From the NCBI RefSeq assembly GCF_042434745.1, contig NZ_JBHLSS010000018.1: DNA of 50,366 bases. One strand, written 5' to 3'. Below the pieces are notes generated by a model, which was not told the DNA's origin, did no database searches, and saw only the letters and a list, made by a program, of their open reading frames with translations. Shown here in pieces: positions 32,994 to 43,710 of this stretch (its first letter is position 1; every line of letters starts with the position of its first letter). The position numbers and the translations under genes are program-made. The DNA is from Azotobacter paspali. Its GTDB lineage: Bacteria; Pseudomonadota; Gammaproteobacteria; Pseudomonadales; Pseudomonadaceae.

Positions 32994-33989
32994 ATGAAAA
33001 AGTACAACGTTCCGTTCGAGCAATACCTGAACCTCGCCGACGCCCGCCTCGGCACCCGCGCCCTTTACGTCACCGACGACTGGTTCGCGCCGGTCGAGCG
33101 GATGCTCCAGCCCACCGAGCCCGAGTGGAAGGAAGGCGTCTACGACGACAACGGCAAGTGGATGGACGGCTGGGAGTCACGGCGCAAGCGCTTCGAGGGC
33201 CACGACCATGCGCTGCTGCGCCTCGGCGTGCCCGGTGCGATCAAGGGCGTGGACATCGATACTCGCTATTTCACCGGCAACTACCCGCCGTCCGCCTCGC
33301 TGGAGGCCTGCTTCCTAGCCGAAGGCGATCCCGACGAACGCACCGAATGGGTCGAGGTGCTGCCGGCGGTCGAACTCAAGGGCAACAGCCACCACTACCA
33401 CGCCATCGCCGACTCGCGTCCCTGGAGCCACCTGCGCTTCAACATCTACCCGGACGGCGGCGTGGCGCGCCTGCGCGTTTATGGTATCCCATACCGCGAC
33501 TGGAGCACGGTCGGCGCCGACGAGACGCTCGACCTGGCCGCCGCTCTCAACGGCGGGCGCGCCCTGGCCTGTTCCGACGAGCACTTCGGGCGCATGGGCA
33601 ACCTGCTCAACCCGGGACGCGGGGCGAACATGGGCGACGGCTGGGAAACCGCGCGCCGCCGCACGCCGGGCAACGACTGGGTGATCGTCACCCTGGGCCA
33701 TCCCGGCGAGATCGAGCGGATCGTCGTCGACACCCTGCATTTCAAGGGCAACTACCCGGACAGTTGCTCGATCCAGGCGGCCTTCGTCAAGGGCGGCACC
33801 GACAGCCAGATCGAGACTCAGAGCCTGTTCTGGCGCGAGCTCTTGCCCAGTCAGAAGCTCTCGATGCACCGGGAACACGAGTTCGTCGAAGAGATCCGCC
33901 CACTCGGGCCGATCAGCCACGTGCGCCTGAACGTCTTCCCCGATGGCGGCGTCAGCCGGCTGCGATTGTTCGGAAAGGTGGCGAAGTGA
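32994..33989 (+). CDS. alc: Allantoicase
   Basis: The 331-residue protein is made of two repeated jelly-roll domains, seen as FTGNYPPSASLEAC in the first and FKGNYPDSCSIQAAF in the second, each followed by SHLRFNIYPDGGVARLR or SHVRLNVFPDGGVSRLR. It hydrolyses allantoate to ureidoglycolate and urea. I start it at the ATG at 32994, which has AAGGA five bases upstream; the ATG at 32988 is part of that ribosome site. Confidence 0.95.
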   Translation: MKKYNVPFEQYLNLADARLGTRALYVTDDWFAPVERMLQPTEPEWKEGVYDDNGKWMDGWESRRKRFEGHDHALLRLGVPGAIKGVDIDTRYFTGNYPPSASLEACFLAEGDPDERTEWVEVLPAVELKGNSHHYHAIADSRPWSHLRFNIYPDGGVARLRVYGIPYRDWSTVGADETLDLAAALNGGRALACSDEHFGRMGNLLNPGRGANMGDGWETARRRTPGNDWVIVTLGHPGEIERIVVDTLHFKGNYPDSCSIQAAFVKGGTDSQIETQSLFWRELLPSQKLSMHREHEFVEEIRPLGPISHVRLNVFPDGGVSRLRLFGKVAK

Positions 33990-34050
33990 GGCATTTGTCA
34001 TTCCCTCTCCCCAGGACGAGGGAGAAAAGCGAAGCGGAGCAACAAAGCCC

Positions 34051-34551
34051 ATGCGTATCCTGAACATCGAACCCTTGAGCAAGGCCGCCTTCGCCCCCTT
34101 CGGCGAGGTGATCGAAACCGAAGGCAGCGACTACTTCATGATCAACGGCGGCTCGACCCGCCGCTACCACGCCCTGGCCGAGGTGCGGACCAGCGCGCCG
34201 GAGGATCGGGCCATCGTCAGCATCTTCGTCGCCCGCGCCCTGCCGATGCCGCTGACCATCCGCATGCTGGAGCGCCATCCGCTGGGCAGCCAGGCGTTCG
34301 TGCCGCTGCGCGGCAACCCCTTTTTGATCGTGGTCGCCCCGCCGGGCGATGCCCCGCGCCCGGAACAGGTCCGCGCCTTCCTCGGCAACGGCCGCCAAGG
34401 CGTCAATTACCAGCGCGGCGTCTGGCATCACCCGGTGCTGGCGCTGCTGGACAACGACGAATTCCTGGTGATCGACCGCAGCGGTGCCGGCCCCAACTGC
34501 GACGAGCACCTCTTCGGCGAAGACGAGCAGTTGCTCCTTCACCGCCCGTGA
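34051..34551 (+). CDS. allA: Ureidoglycolate lyase
   Basis: The 166-residue protein has the AllA pattern: EPLSKAAFAPFGEVIE, INGGSTRRYHALAEV, ERHPLGSQAFVPL and GVNYQRGVWHHPVLAL. It splits ureidoglycolate to glyoxylate and urea, the last step of the route. It follows alc after 61 bp. Confidence 0.95.
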   Translation: MRILNIEPLSKAAFAPFGEVIETEGSDYFMINGGSTRRYHALAEVRTSAPEDRAIVSIFVARALPMPLTIRMLERHPLGSQAFVPLRGNPFLIVVAPPGDAPRPEQVRAFLGNGRQGVNYQRGVWHHPVLALLDNDEFLVIDRSGAGPNCDEHLFGEDEQLLLHRP

Positions 34552-34588
34552 CAGACAGGTCCGCCGGTACGGACCAGAGGTATCCCGC

Positions 34589-35776
34589 GTGGAAGCACAT
34601 CTGACCGAATGGCTGAACCTCGCCATCCGCTGGATTCACATGATCGTCGGCATCGCCTGGATTGGCGCCTCCTTCTATTTCGTCTGGCTGGAGAACAACC
34701 TCGACCGGCGCAATCCGCGCGAGGGGTTGGCCGGCGATCTCTGGGCGATCCATGGCGGCGGCATCTACCACCTGGAAAAGTACAAGCTGGCCCCACCGCG
34801 CATGCCGGAGAAGCTCCACTGGTTCAAGTGGGAAGCCTACAGCACTTGGCTGTCCGGTATCGCTCTGCTCGGCGCGGTCTACTACCTGAACCCCGGCCTC
34901 TACCTGCTAGCCCCCGGCAGCGCGCTATCCCCGGCGGCGGCGGTGGCCCTCGGCTTCGGCTCGCTGATCGCCGGCTGGTTCGTCTACGACCGCCTCTGCG
35001 ACTCGCCGCTGGGCAAGCGCCCGGCGCTGCTCGGCGCGCTGCTGTTCGCGCTGATCGTCCTCGCCGCCTGGGGCTACAGCCAGGTGTTCGGCGGCCGCGC
35101 CGCCTACATCCACACCGGCGCGCTGATCGGCACCCTGATGGTCGGCAACGTGTTTTGCATCATCATGCCGGCCCAGCGCGACCTGGTGAAAGCCATCGAG
35201 GAAGGCCGCGCGCCTGACCCGCGCCTGCCGGCCAAGGGCCTTTTGCGCTCTCGGCACAACAACTACCTGACCCTGCCGGTGCTGTTCATCATGATCAGTA
35301 ACCACTTCCCCAGCACCTACGGCAGCCCGTGGAACTGGGCGATCCTCGCCGCCCTCTCGGCGCTCGCCGTACCGGTGCGCCACTACTTCAACACCCGCCA
35401 CGCCAGCCAGCGCTTTGCCTGGACGCTGCCGGCTGCAGCCCTGGGACTGCTCTGCCTGGCCTTCGTCAGCGCGCCACGGCAGACGCCCGCGCCGGCCGCC
35501 GCCAGCACGCCGGCCGGCCGCTTCGCCCAGGTCGCCGAGGTGATCCACACGCGTTGCACGGTCTGTCACTCCGCCACCCCCAGCAGCCCGCTGTTCGCCA
35601 GCGCGCCGGGCGGGGTGATGCTCGACAGCCCCGAGCAAATCCGCATGCTGGCGCCGAAGATCCACGCCCAGGCAGTGGCCAGCCAACTCATGCCGCTCGG
35701 CAATATCACCGGCATGACCCCGGAGGAACGCGAACTGATCGACGCCTGGATCGCCGCCGGTGCACGAATCGATTGA
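34589..35776 (+). CDS. puuD: Membrane urate oxidase with C-terminal cytochrome c domain
   Basis: The 395-residue protein starts with the urate hydroxylase PuuD N-terminal region (LNLAIRWIHMIVGIAWIGAS, FVWLENNLDRR), has several further membrane segments, and ends in a cytochrome c domain with the heme motif CTVCH. In the family it oxidises urate to 5-hydroxyisourate at the membrane and passes electrons to the respiratory chain, replacing soluble uricase. The GTG at 34589 follows GAGG and gives the family N-terminus; an upstream frame is unrelated. It is the last gene of the operon and supplies its first reaction. Confidence 0.93.
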   Translation: MEAHLTEWLNLAIRWIHMIVGIAWIGASFYFVWLENNLDRRNPREGLAGDLWAIHGGGIYHLEKYKLAPPRMPEKLHWFKWEAYSTWLSGIALLGAVYYLNPGLYLLAPGSALSPAAAVALGFGSLIAGWFVYDRLCDSPLGKRPALLGALLFALIVLAAWGYSQVFGGRAAYIHTGALIGTLMVGNVFCIIMPAQRDLVKAIEEGRAPDPRLPAKGLLRSRHNNYLTLPVLFIMISNHFPSTYGSPWNWAILAALSALAVPVRHYFNTRHASQRFAWTLPAAALGLLCLAFVSAPRQTPAPAAASTPAGRFAQVAEVIHTRCTVCHSATPSSPLFASAPGGVMLDSPEQIRMLAPKIHAQAVASQLMPLGNITGMTPEERELIDAWIAAGARID

Positions 35777-36354
35777 CGCGTGCCTAACGCTTTTTGTCCA
35801 TTCATTGATCTTTGCCGCTACTTCGCCGGCTGACATGGGGCAGAGTCTGTAACGCCGCCAGCCGTTTTCGATGAAAGCTCAATTGTCAAGAGGGCCGGTG
35901 GCAACGACCGTATCGTACTGCTAGCCTCTTCCCAAGCGAAGTCCGCCCGGCGATCCGACTACGGGCGAGAACGACAATAAGGACAATAAGAACGAGGGTT
36001 CCCCATGAGCGAGCAAGGCGCCTTTCTCCACAGGACGCCGGTCGACGAGCGCTTCGTCGACGCTGCCAACGGGCCTCGGCGCCCCCCGGTTTCCCGGCAG
36101 GTTTGGGTTCGCGCCACCCCCGAGTGAGCCCGGAAAGGAATCGTTACATGCACATCGGCTTCATCGGACTCGACAACATGGACGCTCTCGTGACGCGCGG
36201 CGAAGCCGAGCTGATCGTCGGCATGCTGCCGGAAGATCTCGACCCGGTCGGCCGACCGGCGCTCCCTGCGGACTTGCCAGGTTTTCGTCGCCCGGGGCAA
36301 CCAAGCTCCGGCTTTCCCACGATCATCCACCTCTACAATCAAGGACAATCATCC
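35777..36354. other. Gene-poor region upstream of the acyl-CoA hydrolase
   Basis: These 578 bp have no intact gene. A short frame at 36005-36127 (ATGAGCGAGCAAGG, 40 codons) has GAGGG upstream but no recognised family. The stretch from 36148 carries a probable mmsB 5' remnant. The segment ACAATAAGGACAATAAG near 35974 may be part of a promoter or leader. Confidence 0.45.
36148..36201 (+). pseudogene. mmsB: Probable 5' remnant of 3-hydroxyisobutyrate dehydrogenase
   Basis: An ATG behind AAAGGAA starts MHIGFIGLDNMDALV, close to the MmsB N-terminal dinucleotide-binding start (typically IGFIGLGNMG). The glycine of GxGxxG is replaced by Asp and family similarity stops after about 15-18 residues. 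The frame stays open into the downstream hydrolase gene. MmsB acts one step after that hydrolase in valine breakdown, so a deleted neighbour gene is plausible. The similarity is short. Confidence 0.45.
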
Positions 36355-37446
36355 ATGAGCCATCTCCCCGACTACCCCATATTGGTTGCGGAGCGCAACC
36401 GCATCGGCTACCTGACCCTGAACCGTCCGGCCGACCTCAACACCCTCACCCTACCGGTGGTCTGCGCTCTGCAGCGCCAGCTCGAAGCCTGGGCGGCTGA
36501 CCCGACGATTCTCGCCGTGGTGCTGCGCGGCACCGGTGACAAGGCCTTCTGCGCCGGGGGAGACATCCGCGCCCTGTACGACAGCTTCCGCGCCGGCGAC
36601 GGCCGCCATCTGGCTTTCTTCGAGAAGGAATACGCCCTCGACTACTATCTGCACTGCTATCCCAAGCCGGTGCTGGCCTTGATGGACGGTTTCGTCCTCG
36701 GCGGCGGCCTGGGCCTGGTCCAGGGCAACATGCTGCGGGTGATCAGCGAACGGACCCAAATGGGCATGCCTGAAGTCGCCATCGGCTACTTCCCGGACGT
36801 CGGCAGCAGCTACTTCCTTTCCCGCCTGCCCGACGCCCTGGGCCTCTACCTGGGCGTCACCGGCGTGCACCTGTCGCCCGCCGATGCCCTCTACGCCGGC
36901 CTGGCCGACTGGTACCTGCCCAGCAAAGGCTTCGCCGAACTGGAGCGCAGCCTCGACGAACTGACCTGGGACGTGCGCCCGCGCCAGGCACTCGGCAACC
37001 TGCTGGACACCTTCGGCAAGCGCCACCTGTTGGGCTCGGAACTCAAGAAGCTGCACCCGGCTATCGAAACCCACTTCTCCCTGCCGGACATTCCGAGCAT
37101 CCGCGCCTCGCTGCTCGCCGAGCACCGCCCGGAATACCGCGCCTGGGCCGAGGCGACCGTCCGCTTGATGGACAGCCGCTCGCCGCTGTCGCTCTGCGTG
37201 ACCCTGGAGCTGCTGCAGCGCGGTCGCCACCTGAGCCTCGACGACTGCTTCGCCCTGGAGCTGCACCTGGATCGTCAGTGGTTCGCCGCGGGCGACATCA
37301 TGGAAGGCGTGCGCGCCTTGCTGATCGACAAGGACAAGACGCCGCGCTGGAATCCACCGACTCTCGCCGAGGTCAGCCCCGGACAGGTCCAGGCCTTCTT
37401 CGCCGACTTCAGGCCCGGCGAAGAGCGGATGGGTTTGATGGGATGA
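36355..37446 (+). CDS. 3-Hydroxyisobutyryl-CoA hydrolase (enoyl-CoA hydratase/isomerase family)
   Basis: The 363-residue protein has the crotonase fold with LNRPADLNTLTLPVV, the oxyanion segments KAFCAGGDIRALY and DGFVLGGGLGL, and the MPEVAIGYFPDVGSSYFLS stretch with the Glu and Asp that separate 3-hydroxyisobutyryl-CoA hydrolases from enoyl-CoA hydratases. Length fits the hydrolase group, being longer than the 260 residues of hydratases. It removes CoA from 3-hydroxyisobutyryl-CoA in valine degradation. The ATG at 36355 follows AAGGA by about 10 bases. The frame is open further upstream through the mmsB-like remnant, so a longer fused form is possible but unlikely. Confidence 0.87.
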   Translation: MSHLPDYPILVAERNRIGYLTLNRPADLNTLTLPVVCALQRQLEAWAADPTILAVVLRGTGDKAFCAGGDIRALYDSFRAGDGRHLAFFEKEYALDYYLHCYPKPVLALMDGFVLGGGLGLVQGNMLRVISERTQMGMPEVAIGYFPDVGSSYFLSRLPDALGLYLGVTGVHLSPADALYAGLADWYLPSKGFAELERSLDELTWDVRPRQALGNLLDTFGKRHLLGSELKKLHPAIETHFSLPDIPSIRASLLAEHRPEYRAWAEATVRLMDSRSPLSLCVTLELLQRGRHLSLDDCFALELHLDRQWFAAGDIMEGVRALLIDKDKTPRWNPPTLAEVSPGQVQAFFADFRPGEERMGLMG

Positions 37447-37458
37447 GCGATGGGGGGC

Positions 37459-37483
37459 ATGGCCCGGACGGAAGCCGGGCCAT
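37459..37483. terminator. Hairpin between two convergent genes
   Basis: ATGGCCCGG and CCGGGCCAT form a perfect 9-bp stem with loop ACGGAAG, placed 13 bp after the hydrolase stop and 8 bp after the end of the convergent glycine-zipper gene. There is no T-run; it probably serves both directions. Confidence 0.6.
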
Positions 37484-37490
37484 CGGGAAC

Positions 37491-37790
37491 TCAGCGGATC
37501 ACGGTTCCGCTGGAGTCGGTGGAGGACTCGGCCGGCTTGGGCTTGCCCGAGTCGGATAGCGCGCCTTCGGCCACCTCCTCGGCTCCATCGCCGACCAGCA
37601 TGCCGACACCGGCACCGATCAGCATGCCGATCGGGCCGCCGATGGCGCCGATCATCATGCCGTTCATACCGCCCAGCGACTTGCCGTGGGAGACTTTGGA
37701 ATCAGCGTCTTCGGGGTTTTCGGCAGCCTTCGCGGCCCCGACGAGCATCGACAGACTGAGAATCAGGGTTAGGACACCGGAAATTTTCAT
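37491..37790 (-). CDS. Small exported glycine-zipper protein
   Basis: The 99-residue protein has a cleavable signal peptide (MKISGVLTLILSLSMLVGAAKA) and one glycine-zipper membrane-like segment (MIGAIGGPIGMLIGAGVGML), followed by an acidic, Ser-rich tail. The ATG at 37790 has GGAGGGAA upstream. Glycine-zipper proteins occur in envelopes and can form or line membrane assemblies, but no specific role is known for this one. It is a single gene convergent with the hydrolase. Confidence 0.75.
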   Translation of the reverse strand: MKISGVLTLILSLSMLVGAAKAAENPEDADSKVSHGKSLGGMNGMMIGAIGGPIGMLIGAGVGMLVGDGAEEVAEGALSDSGKPKPAESSTDSSGTVIR

Positions 37791-38029
37791 GGCAGCGGTT
37801 CCCTCCGAGGAACATTGCGTTGATCTTGGCCATTCCCAATGCCGATGAAGCGAAACCCGGCAAGCTGGTGGCAATGGATAAGCTGATGGACTGACGACCC
37901 TCCCTGGCCGGGCCGACTCTAGGCACTTTCGTGCTCACGGCCACTCCTGTATGCCTAGCATTTTGCCAACCGCCTCATCCACGACCGATGATTTGGGGCA
38001 AGCCGGACGCGTGCGAATGCCTCGAAGGC

Positions 38030-38060
38030 TTGACCTTGACACCGGCGCAAGCTCTAAGGT
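38030..38060 (+). promoter_or_regulatory. MerR-type (CueR-like) promoter of the copper ATPase gene
   Basis: The -35 TTGACC (38030-38035) and -10 TAAGGT (38055-38060) are separated by 19 bp, the long spacer that MerR-family activators require. The spacer TTGACACCGGCGCAAGCTC contains the near-palindrome CTTGACACCGGCGCAAG centred between the boxes. This matches CueR control of copA genes, with metal-induced activation. The cueR gene itself is not adjacent. Confidence 0.8.
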
Positions 38061-38088
38061 GGCCGACAGTCATTACCCAGGAGGCCTC

Positions 38089-40575
<2,487 letters not shown>

Positions 40576-40578
<3 letters not shown>

Positions 40579-40654
40579 GAGCGAACGCATCCGCGATGCC
40601 TTGGCTTCTTACCGCCATCCGTCGCGGATGAATCTGCCTGGCCGCGCCACTCCT
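40576..40654. repeat. Inverted REP-like pair after copA
   Basis: AGGAGCGAACGCATCCGCGA at 40577-40596 is inverted relative to TCGCGGATGAATCTGCCTGG at 40622-40641, which runs on to CCACTCCT. The style is that of Pseudomonas REP elements and of the pair at 17824. It sits between the end of copA and the terminator of the convergent encapsulin operon. Confidence 0.7.
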
Positions 40655-40676
40655 GACAAGGCCGGGTACGGGGGAG

Positions 40677-40705
40677 AAAAAGACCCCCGGCTGGACAGCC
40701 GGGGG
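40677..40705 (-). terminator. Rho-independent terminator of the encapsulin operon
   Basis: A perfect 10-bp stem, CCCCCGGCTG and CAGCCGGGGG (40684-40705) with a two-base GA loop, is followed on the minus strand by TCTTTTTC. It lies 10 bp after the desulfurase stop codon. This is the clearest intrinsic terminator in the window. Confidence 0.9.
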
Positions 40706-40714
40706 AAATGAACG

Positions 40715-42586
40715 TCAGCGCCGGGTCGCCAGACGGTGCACGGTGCTCACCAGCAGGTCGATCTCGTCGAAGGTGTTATAGAACGCCAACGATGGCCGCA
40801 CAGTGGTTTCCACCCCGAAACGGCGCAGGATCGGCTGCGCGCAGTGGTGGCCGGAACGCACGGCGACACCCTCGCGATTGAGGGCGGCGCCGATCTCCTC
40901 GGTGCGGTAGCCCTGCAGCACGAAGGACAGCACGCTGGCCTTGTTCGCCGCGGTGCCGATCAGGCGCAGGCCGGGAATCGTCGCGAGGCCCCGGGTGGCG
41001 TACTCCAGCAGTTCGTGCTCGTAGCGGGCGATGGCTTCCAGGCCGATACGCTCGACATAGTCCAGCGCCGCACCGAGCCCCACCGCATCGGCGATGTTGC
41101 CGGTACCGGCTTCGAAGCGCGCCGGCGCACCCTGGTACTGGGTCTTCTCGAAGGTCACGTCGGCAATCATGTTGCCGCCGCCCTGCCAAGGCGGCAGCTC
41201 GTCGAGCAGTTCCTTCTTGCCGTAGACCACGCCGATGCCGGTCGGACCGAAGATCTTGTGCCCGGAGAACACGAAGAAATCCGCGTCCAGCGCCTGCACG
41301 TTGACCTTCAGGTGCGATACCGACTGTGCGCCATCCACCAGTACCCGCGCGCCGGCGGCATGCGCCAGGGCGATCACTTCCGCCACCGGGGTGACCGTGC
41401 CGAGGGCATTGGACACCTGGGTGATGCTCACCAGCCTGGTGCGCGGACCAAGCAGCCTGGCGTACTCCTCCAGGATGATCTGCCCGGAGTCGTCCACCGG
41501 GATCACCTTGAGCTTGGCGCCCACCGCGTTGGCCAGCAACTGCCAGGGCACGATATTGGCGTGGTGCTCCAGGTGGGAGACGATGATCTCGTCCCCCTCG
41601 CCGATGAACTGGCGGCCGAAGGTGTTGGCCAGCAGGTTGATGCCCTCGGTCGCCCCGCGCACGAAAATGATCTCGTCCGTCGACTTCGCGCCGAGAAAGC
41701 GCGCCGCCTTGCTGCGCGCGCCCTCGTAGGCGTCCGTCGCCCGCGCCGCCAGCTCGTGGGCGGCGCGGTGGATGTTGGAGTTCTCGTGCGCGTAGAAGTA
41801 CGCCAAGCGATCGATCACCGCCTTGGGCTTCTGCGTGGTGGCGGCGTTGTCGAACCACACCAGTGGCTTGCCGTTGACCCGTTCGGCGAGAATCGGGAAG
41901 TCCCGGCGCACCGCCTGCACGTCGAAACCGCTGCGGACCTGCGGCTGGACGACAGGATCGGGCGCCTTCTCCAGGCCCGGACTGCTCCGTTCGAGGAAAT
42001 AGAACTGTCCGGCCCCCGGCCCTGCCGATGCTGCCGGCGCGGACGGCTCGGCGAGGATCGAGCGCAGGACCTTGCCCAGCGCGTCCCCGCCCGGCACCGC
42101 GAGGCTGTCCGGCTCGACGGGAATGTCCGCGAAGCGTTCCGGCTCGCCGCTGTAGGCGCTACCCTCGCCGAGGAAGTAGTACGGCGTGGACGGCGCACCC
42201 CCTGCCGACGGCGCGAGGCCGCCAGCAGCCGGGAACAGCGTCGGCAATGCTGCGGCGTAGGCCTCGGGCGAGCCGAGGTCCAGGCCGTCGGCGATGCCCG
42301 CCGGGAGCTTCTCCCCGGCGTGCCGTTCGGCCGCCCCGAACGAGGCGGCGGCCCCGCTCGGAAACGGCTCGACGGGCGATACGCCGGCCAGCGCCGAAAC
42401 GCCGCCCGGCAGAACGCTGTCCGACAGACCATTGCCGAAGGGCGCGCCGCCCGACGGAGCGCTACCCGGCAGGCTGGCAAAGAAGGCGTTGGCCAGTTGC
42501 GCCAGACTTGCCACATCCGGCAGACCCGCCGGCACCACGGCCTCCGGCAGCTCCGGCGGATTACTTGTAGGTGGCCGGGTAGTCAT
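40715..42586 (-). CDS. Cysteine desulfurase (SufS type) with long N-terminal encapsulin cargo extension
   Basis: The 623-residue protein has a normal SufS-like catalytic domain from about residue 220 (FDVQAVRRDFPIL) with PLP-binding Lys444 in SGHKIFGP and the persulfide Cys582 in RSGHHCAQP. Ahead of it are about 218 residues rich in Pro, Gly, Ala and Ser. These look disordered and carry short islands: LAQLANAFFASLPG (28-41), TPYYFLGE (134-141) and QFYFLERS (194-201). Cysteine desulfurases of Family 2A encapsulin operons have such extensions, which direct loading into the shell. It starts at the ATG at 42586 behind GGAGGT and overlaps the encapsulin gene by 26 bp. It removes sulfur from cysteine as enzyme-bound persulfide. 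Confidence 0.93.
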   Translation of the reverse strand: MTTRPPTSNPPELPEAVVPAGLPDVASLAQLANAFFASLPGSAPSGGAPFGNGLSDSVLPGGVSALAGVSPVEPFPSGAAASFGAAERHAGEKLPAGIADGLDLGSPEAYAAALPTLFPAAGGLAPSAGGAPSTPYYFLGEGSAYSGEPERFADIPVEPDSLAVPGGDALGKVLRSILAEPSAPAASAGPGAGQFYFLERSSPGLEKAPDPVVQPQVRSGFDVQAVRRDFPILAERVNGKPLVWFDNAATTQKPKAVIDRLAYFYAHENSNIHRAAHELAARATDAYEGARSKAARFLGAKSTDEIIFVRGATEGINLLANTFGRQFIGEGDEIIVSHLEHHANIVPWQLLANAVGAKLKVIPVDDSGQIILEEYARLLGPRTRLVSITQVSNALGTVTPVAEVIALAHAAGARVLVDGAQSVSHLKVNVQALDADFFVFSGHKIFGPTGIGVVYGKKELLDELPPWQGGGNMIADVTFEKTQYQGAPARFEAGTGNIADAVGLGAALDYVERIGLEAIARYEHELLEYATRGLATIPGLRLIGTAANKASVLSFVLQGYRTEEIGAALNREGVAVRSGHHCAQPILRRFGVETTVRPSLAFYNTFDEIDLLVSTVHRLATRR

Positions 42587-43493
42587 GGTACTTGTCGACC
42601 TCCACGTCATCGAGTACGGCCAGGGCATCTTCGGTCAGCACCGCCAACGAGCAATACAGCGAGATCAGGTAGGAGGCGATGGCGTTGCGACTGATGCCCA
42701 TGAAGCGCACCGACAGCCCAGGGCTCTGCTCGCCGGTCACGCCGGGCTGGTACAGGCCGATCACGCCTTGGCGCTTGTCGCCGACACGCAGCAGGAGGAT
42801 CTTGGTCTTGCCGTTGTCGTCGAACGGGATCTTGTCCGACGGCACCAGCGGCAGGCCGCGCCAGGTAAGGAACTGCGCGCCGAACAGGCTGACGGTGGGC
42901 GGCGGCACGCCGCGGCGGGTGCACTCGCGGCCGAAGGCGGCGATGGCCAGCGGATGGGCGAGGAAGAAGGCCGGCTCCTTCCAGACCTTGGCGATCAGTT
43001 CATCGAGGTCGTCCGGGGTCGGCGCGCCGCCCAGGGTGGAGATGCGCTGGCTCGGATCGACGCTGGCCAGCAGGCCGTATTCGGGGTTGTTGATCAGCTC
43101 GTTTTCCTGACGCTCCTTGATCGTCTCGATGGCCAGGCGCAACTGCTCGCGGATCTGGTCGTGCGGGCTGCTGTAGAGGTCGGAAACGCGGGTGTGCACA
43201 TCGAGGATGGTGGTCACCGCGTTGAGGAAGTACTCGCGCGGCTGTTCCTCGTAGTCGACGAAGGTCTGCGGCAGCACCGCCTCGTCACGCTGGGAACAGG
43301 CGACCTGCACGTTCAGCGGGTTTTTCACCTTGTTCAAACGGAAGATGCCCGCCTCCACCGGCGTCCACTGCAGCAAATGCACCAGCCAGCGCGGGCTGAT
43401 GGTGGAAAGCTGCGGGACGGTCTTGGTCGCGTTCGCCAACTGGCGTGCGGCGCTGTCGCCTAACGCCAGGCGTACATCCTGATATTCGGTCAT
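42561..43493 (-). CDS. Family 2A encapsulin nanocompartment shell protein
   Basis: The 310-residue protein matches the SrpI/Family 2A encapsulin group, an HK97-like shell protein formerly annotated as a major membrane or cyclic-nucleotide-binding-like protein. Segments are SPRWLVHLLQWTPVEAGIFR, QVACSQRDEAVLPQTFVDYE, REYFLNAVTTILDVHTRVSD, LFGAQFLTWRGLPLVPSDKI and SVRFMGISRNAIASYLISLY. No nucleotide-binding insertion is seen, which separates it from Family 2B. It should self-assemble into an icosahedral shell that encloses the cysteine desulfurase encoded next to it. The ATG at 43493 follows TTGGAG. The serine acetyltransferase gene lies 179 bp upstream, separated by tandem repeats. Confidence 0.94.
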   Translation of the reverse strand: MTEYQDVRLALGDSAARQLANATKTVPQLSTISPRWLVHLLQWTPVEAGIFRLNKVKNPLNVQVACSQRDEAVLPQTFVDYEEQPREYFLNAVTTILDVHTRVSDLYSSPHDQIREQLRLAIETIKERQENELINNPEYGLLASVDPSQRISTLGGAPTPDDLDELIAKVWKEPAFFLAHPLAIAAFGRECTRRGVPPPTVSLFGAQFLTWRGLPLVPSDKIPFDDNGKTKILLLRVGDKRQGVIGLYQPGVTGEQSPGLSVRFMGISRNAIASYLISLYCSLAVLTEDALAVLDDVEVDKYHDYPATYK

Positions 43494-43521
43494 GAATCAC
43501 TCCAATAAGATTCAAAAAGAG

Positions 43522-43710
43522 GCACAGGACCGAAAAGTTCGTCGTCATGACTACCTTGCGTTGCCCGGCTGGTGTTGCATTGATGCACAGGGCCGGAAGG
43601 TTCGTCGTCACGACTACCTTGTGTTGCCTGGTTTGAGGTGTTGCATTGATGCGCAGGGCCGGAGGCTCGCCGTCATGGCTGCCCCTCGTTGCCTGGCTGG
43701 TGTTGCAAGG
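43522..43710. repeat. Three tandem imperfect 63-66-bp repeats derived from the epsC 3' end
   Basis: Units begin at 43522, 43585 and 43651 (GCACAGGACCGAAAAGTTCG, GCACAGGGCCGGAAGGTTCG, GCGCAGGGCCGGAGGCTCGC). Each continues through a GTTGCC..GG..GGTGTTGCA segment. The third unit contains the stop codon and last dozen or so codons of the serine acetyltransferase gene, so the first two look like copies of that gene end. They enlarge the spacer before the encapsulin gene. Confidence 0.8.

Noticed and set aside
36005..36127. 40-codon frame with a GAGGG upstream
   Set aside because: Too short and without any family match by eye; may be a remnant leader of the decayed valine-pathway operon.
41235..41729. 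Frames antisense to the desulfurase gene
   Set aside because: Shadow frames; the desulfurase has its PLP lysine, active cysteine and operon context.
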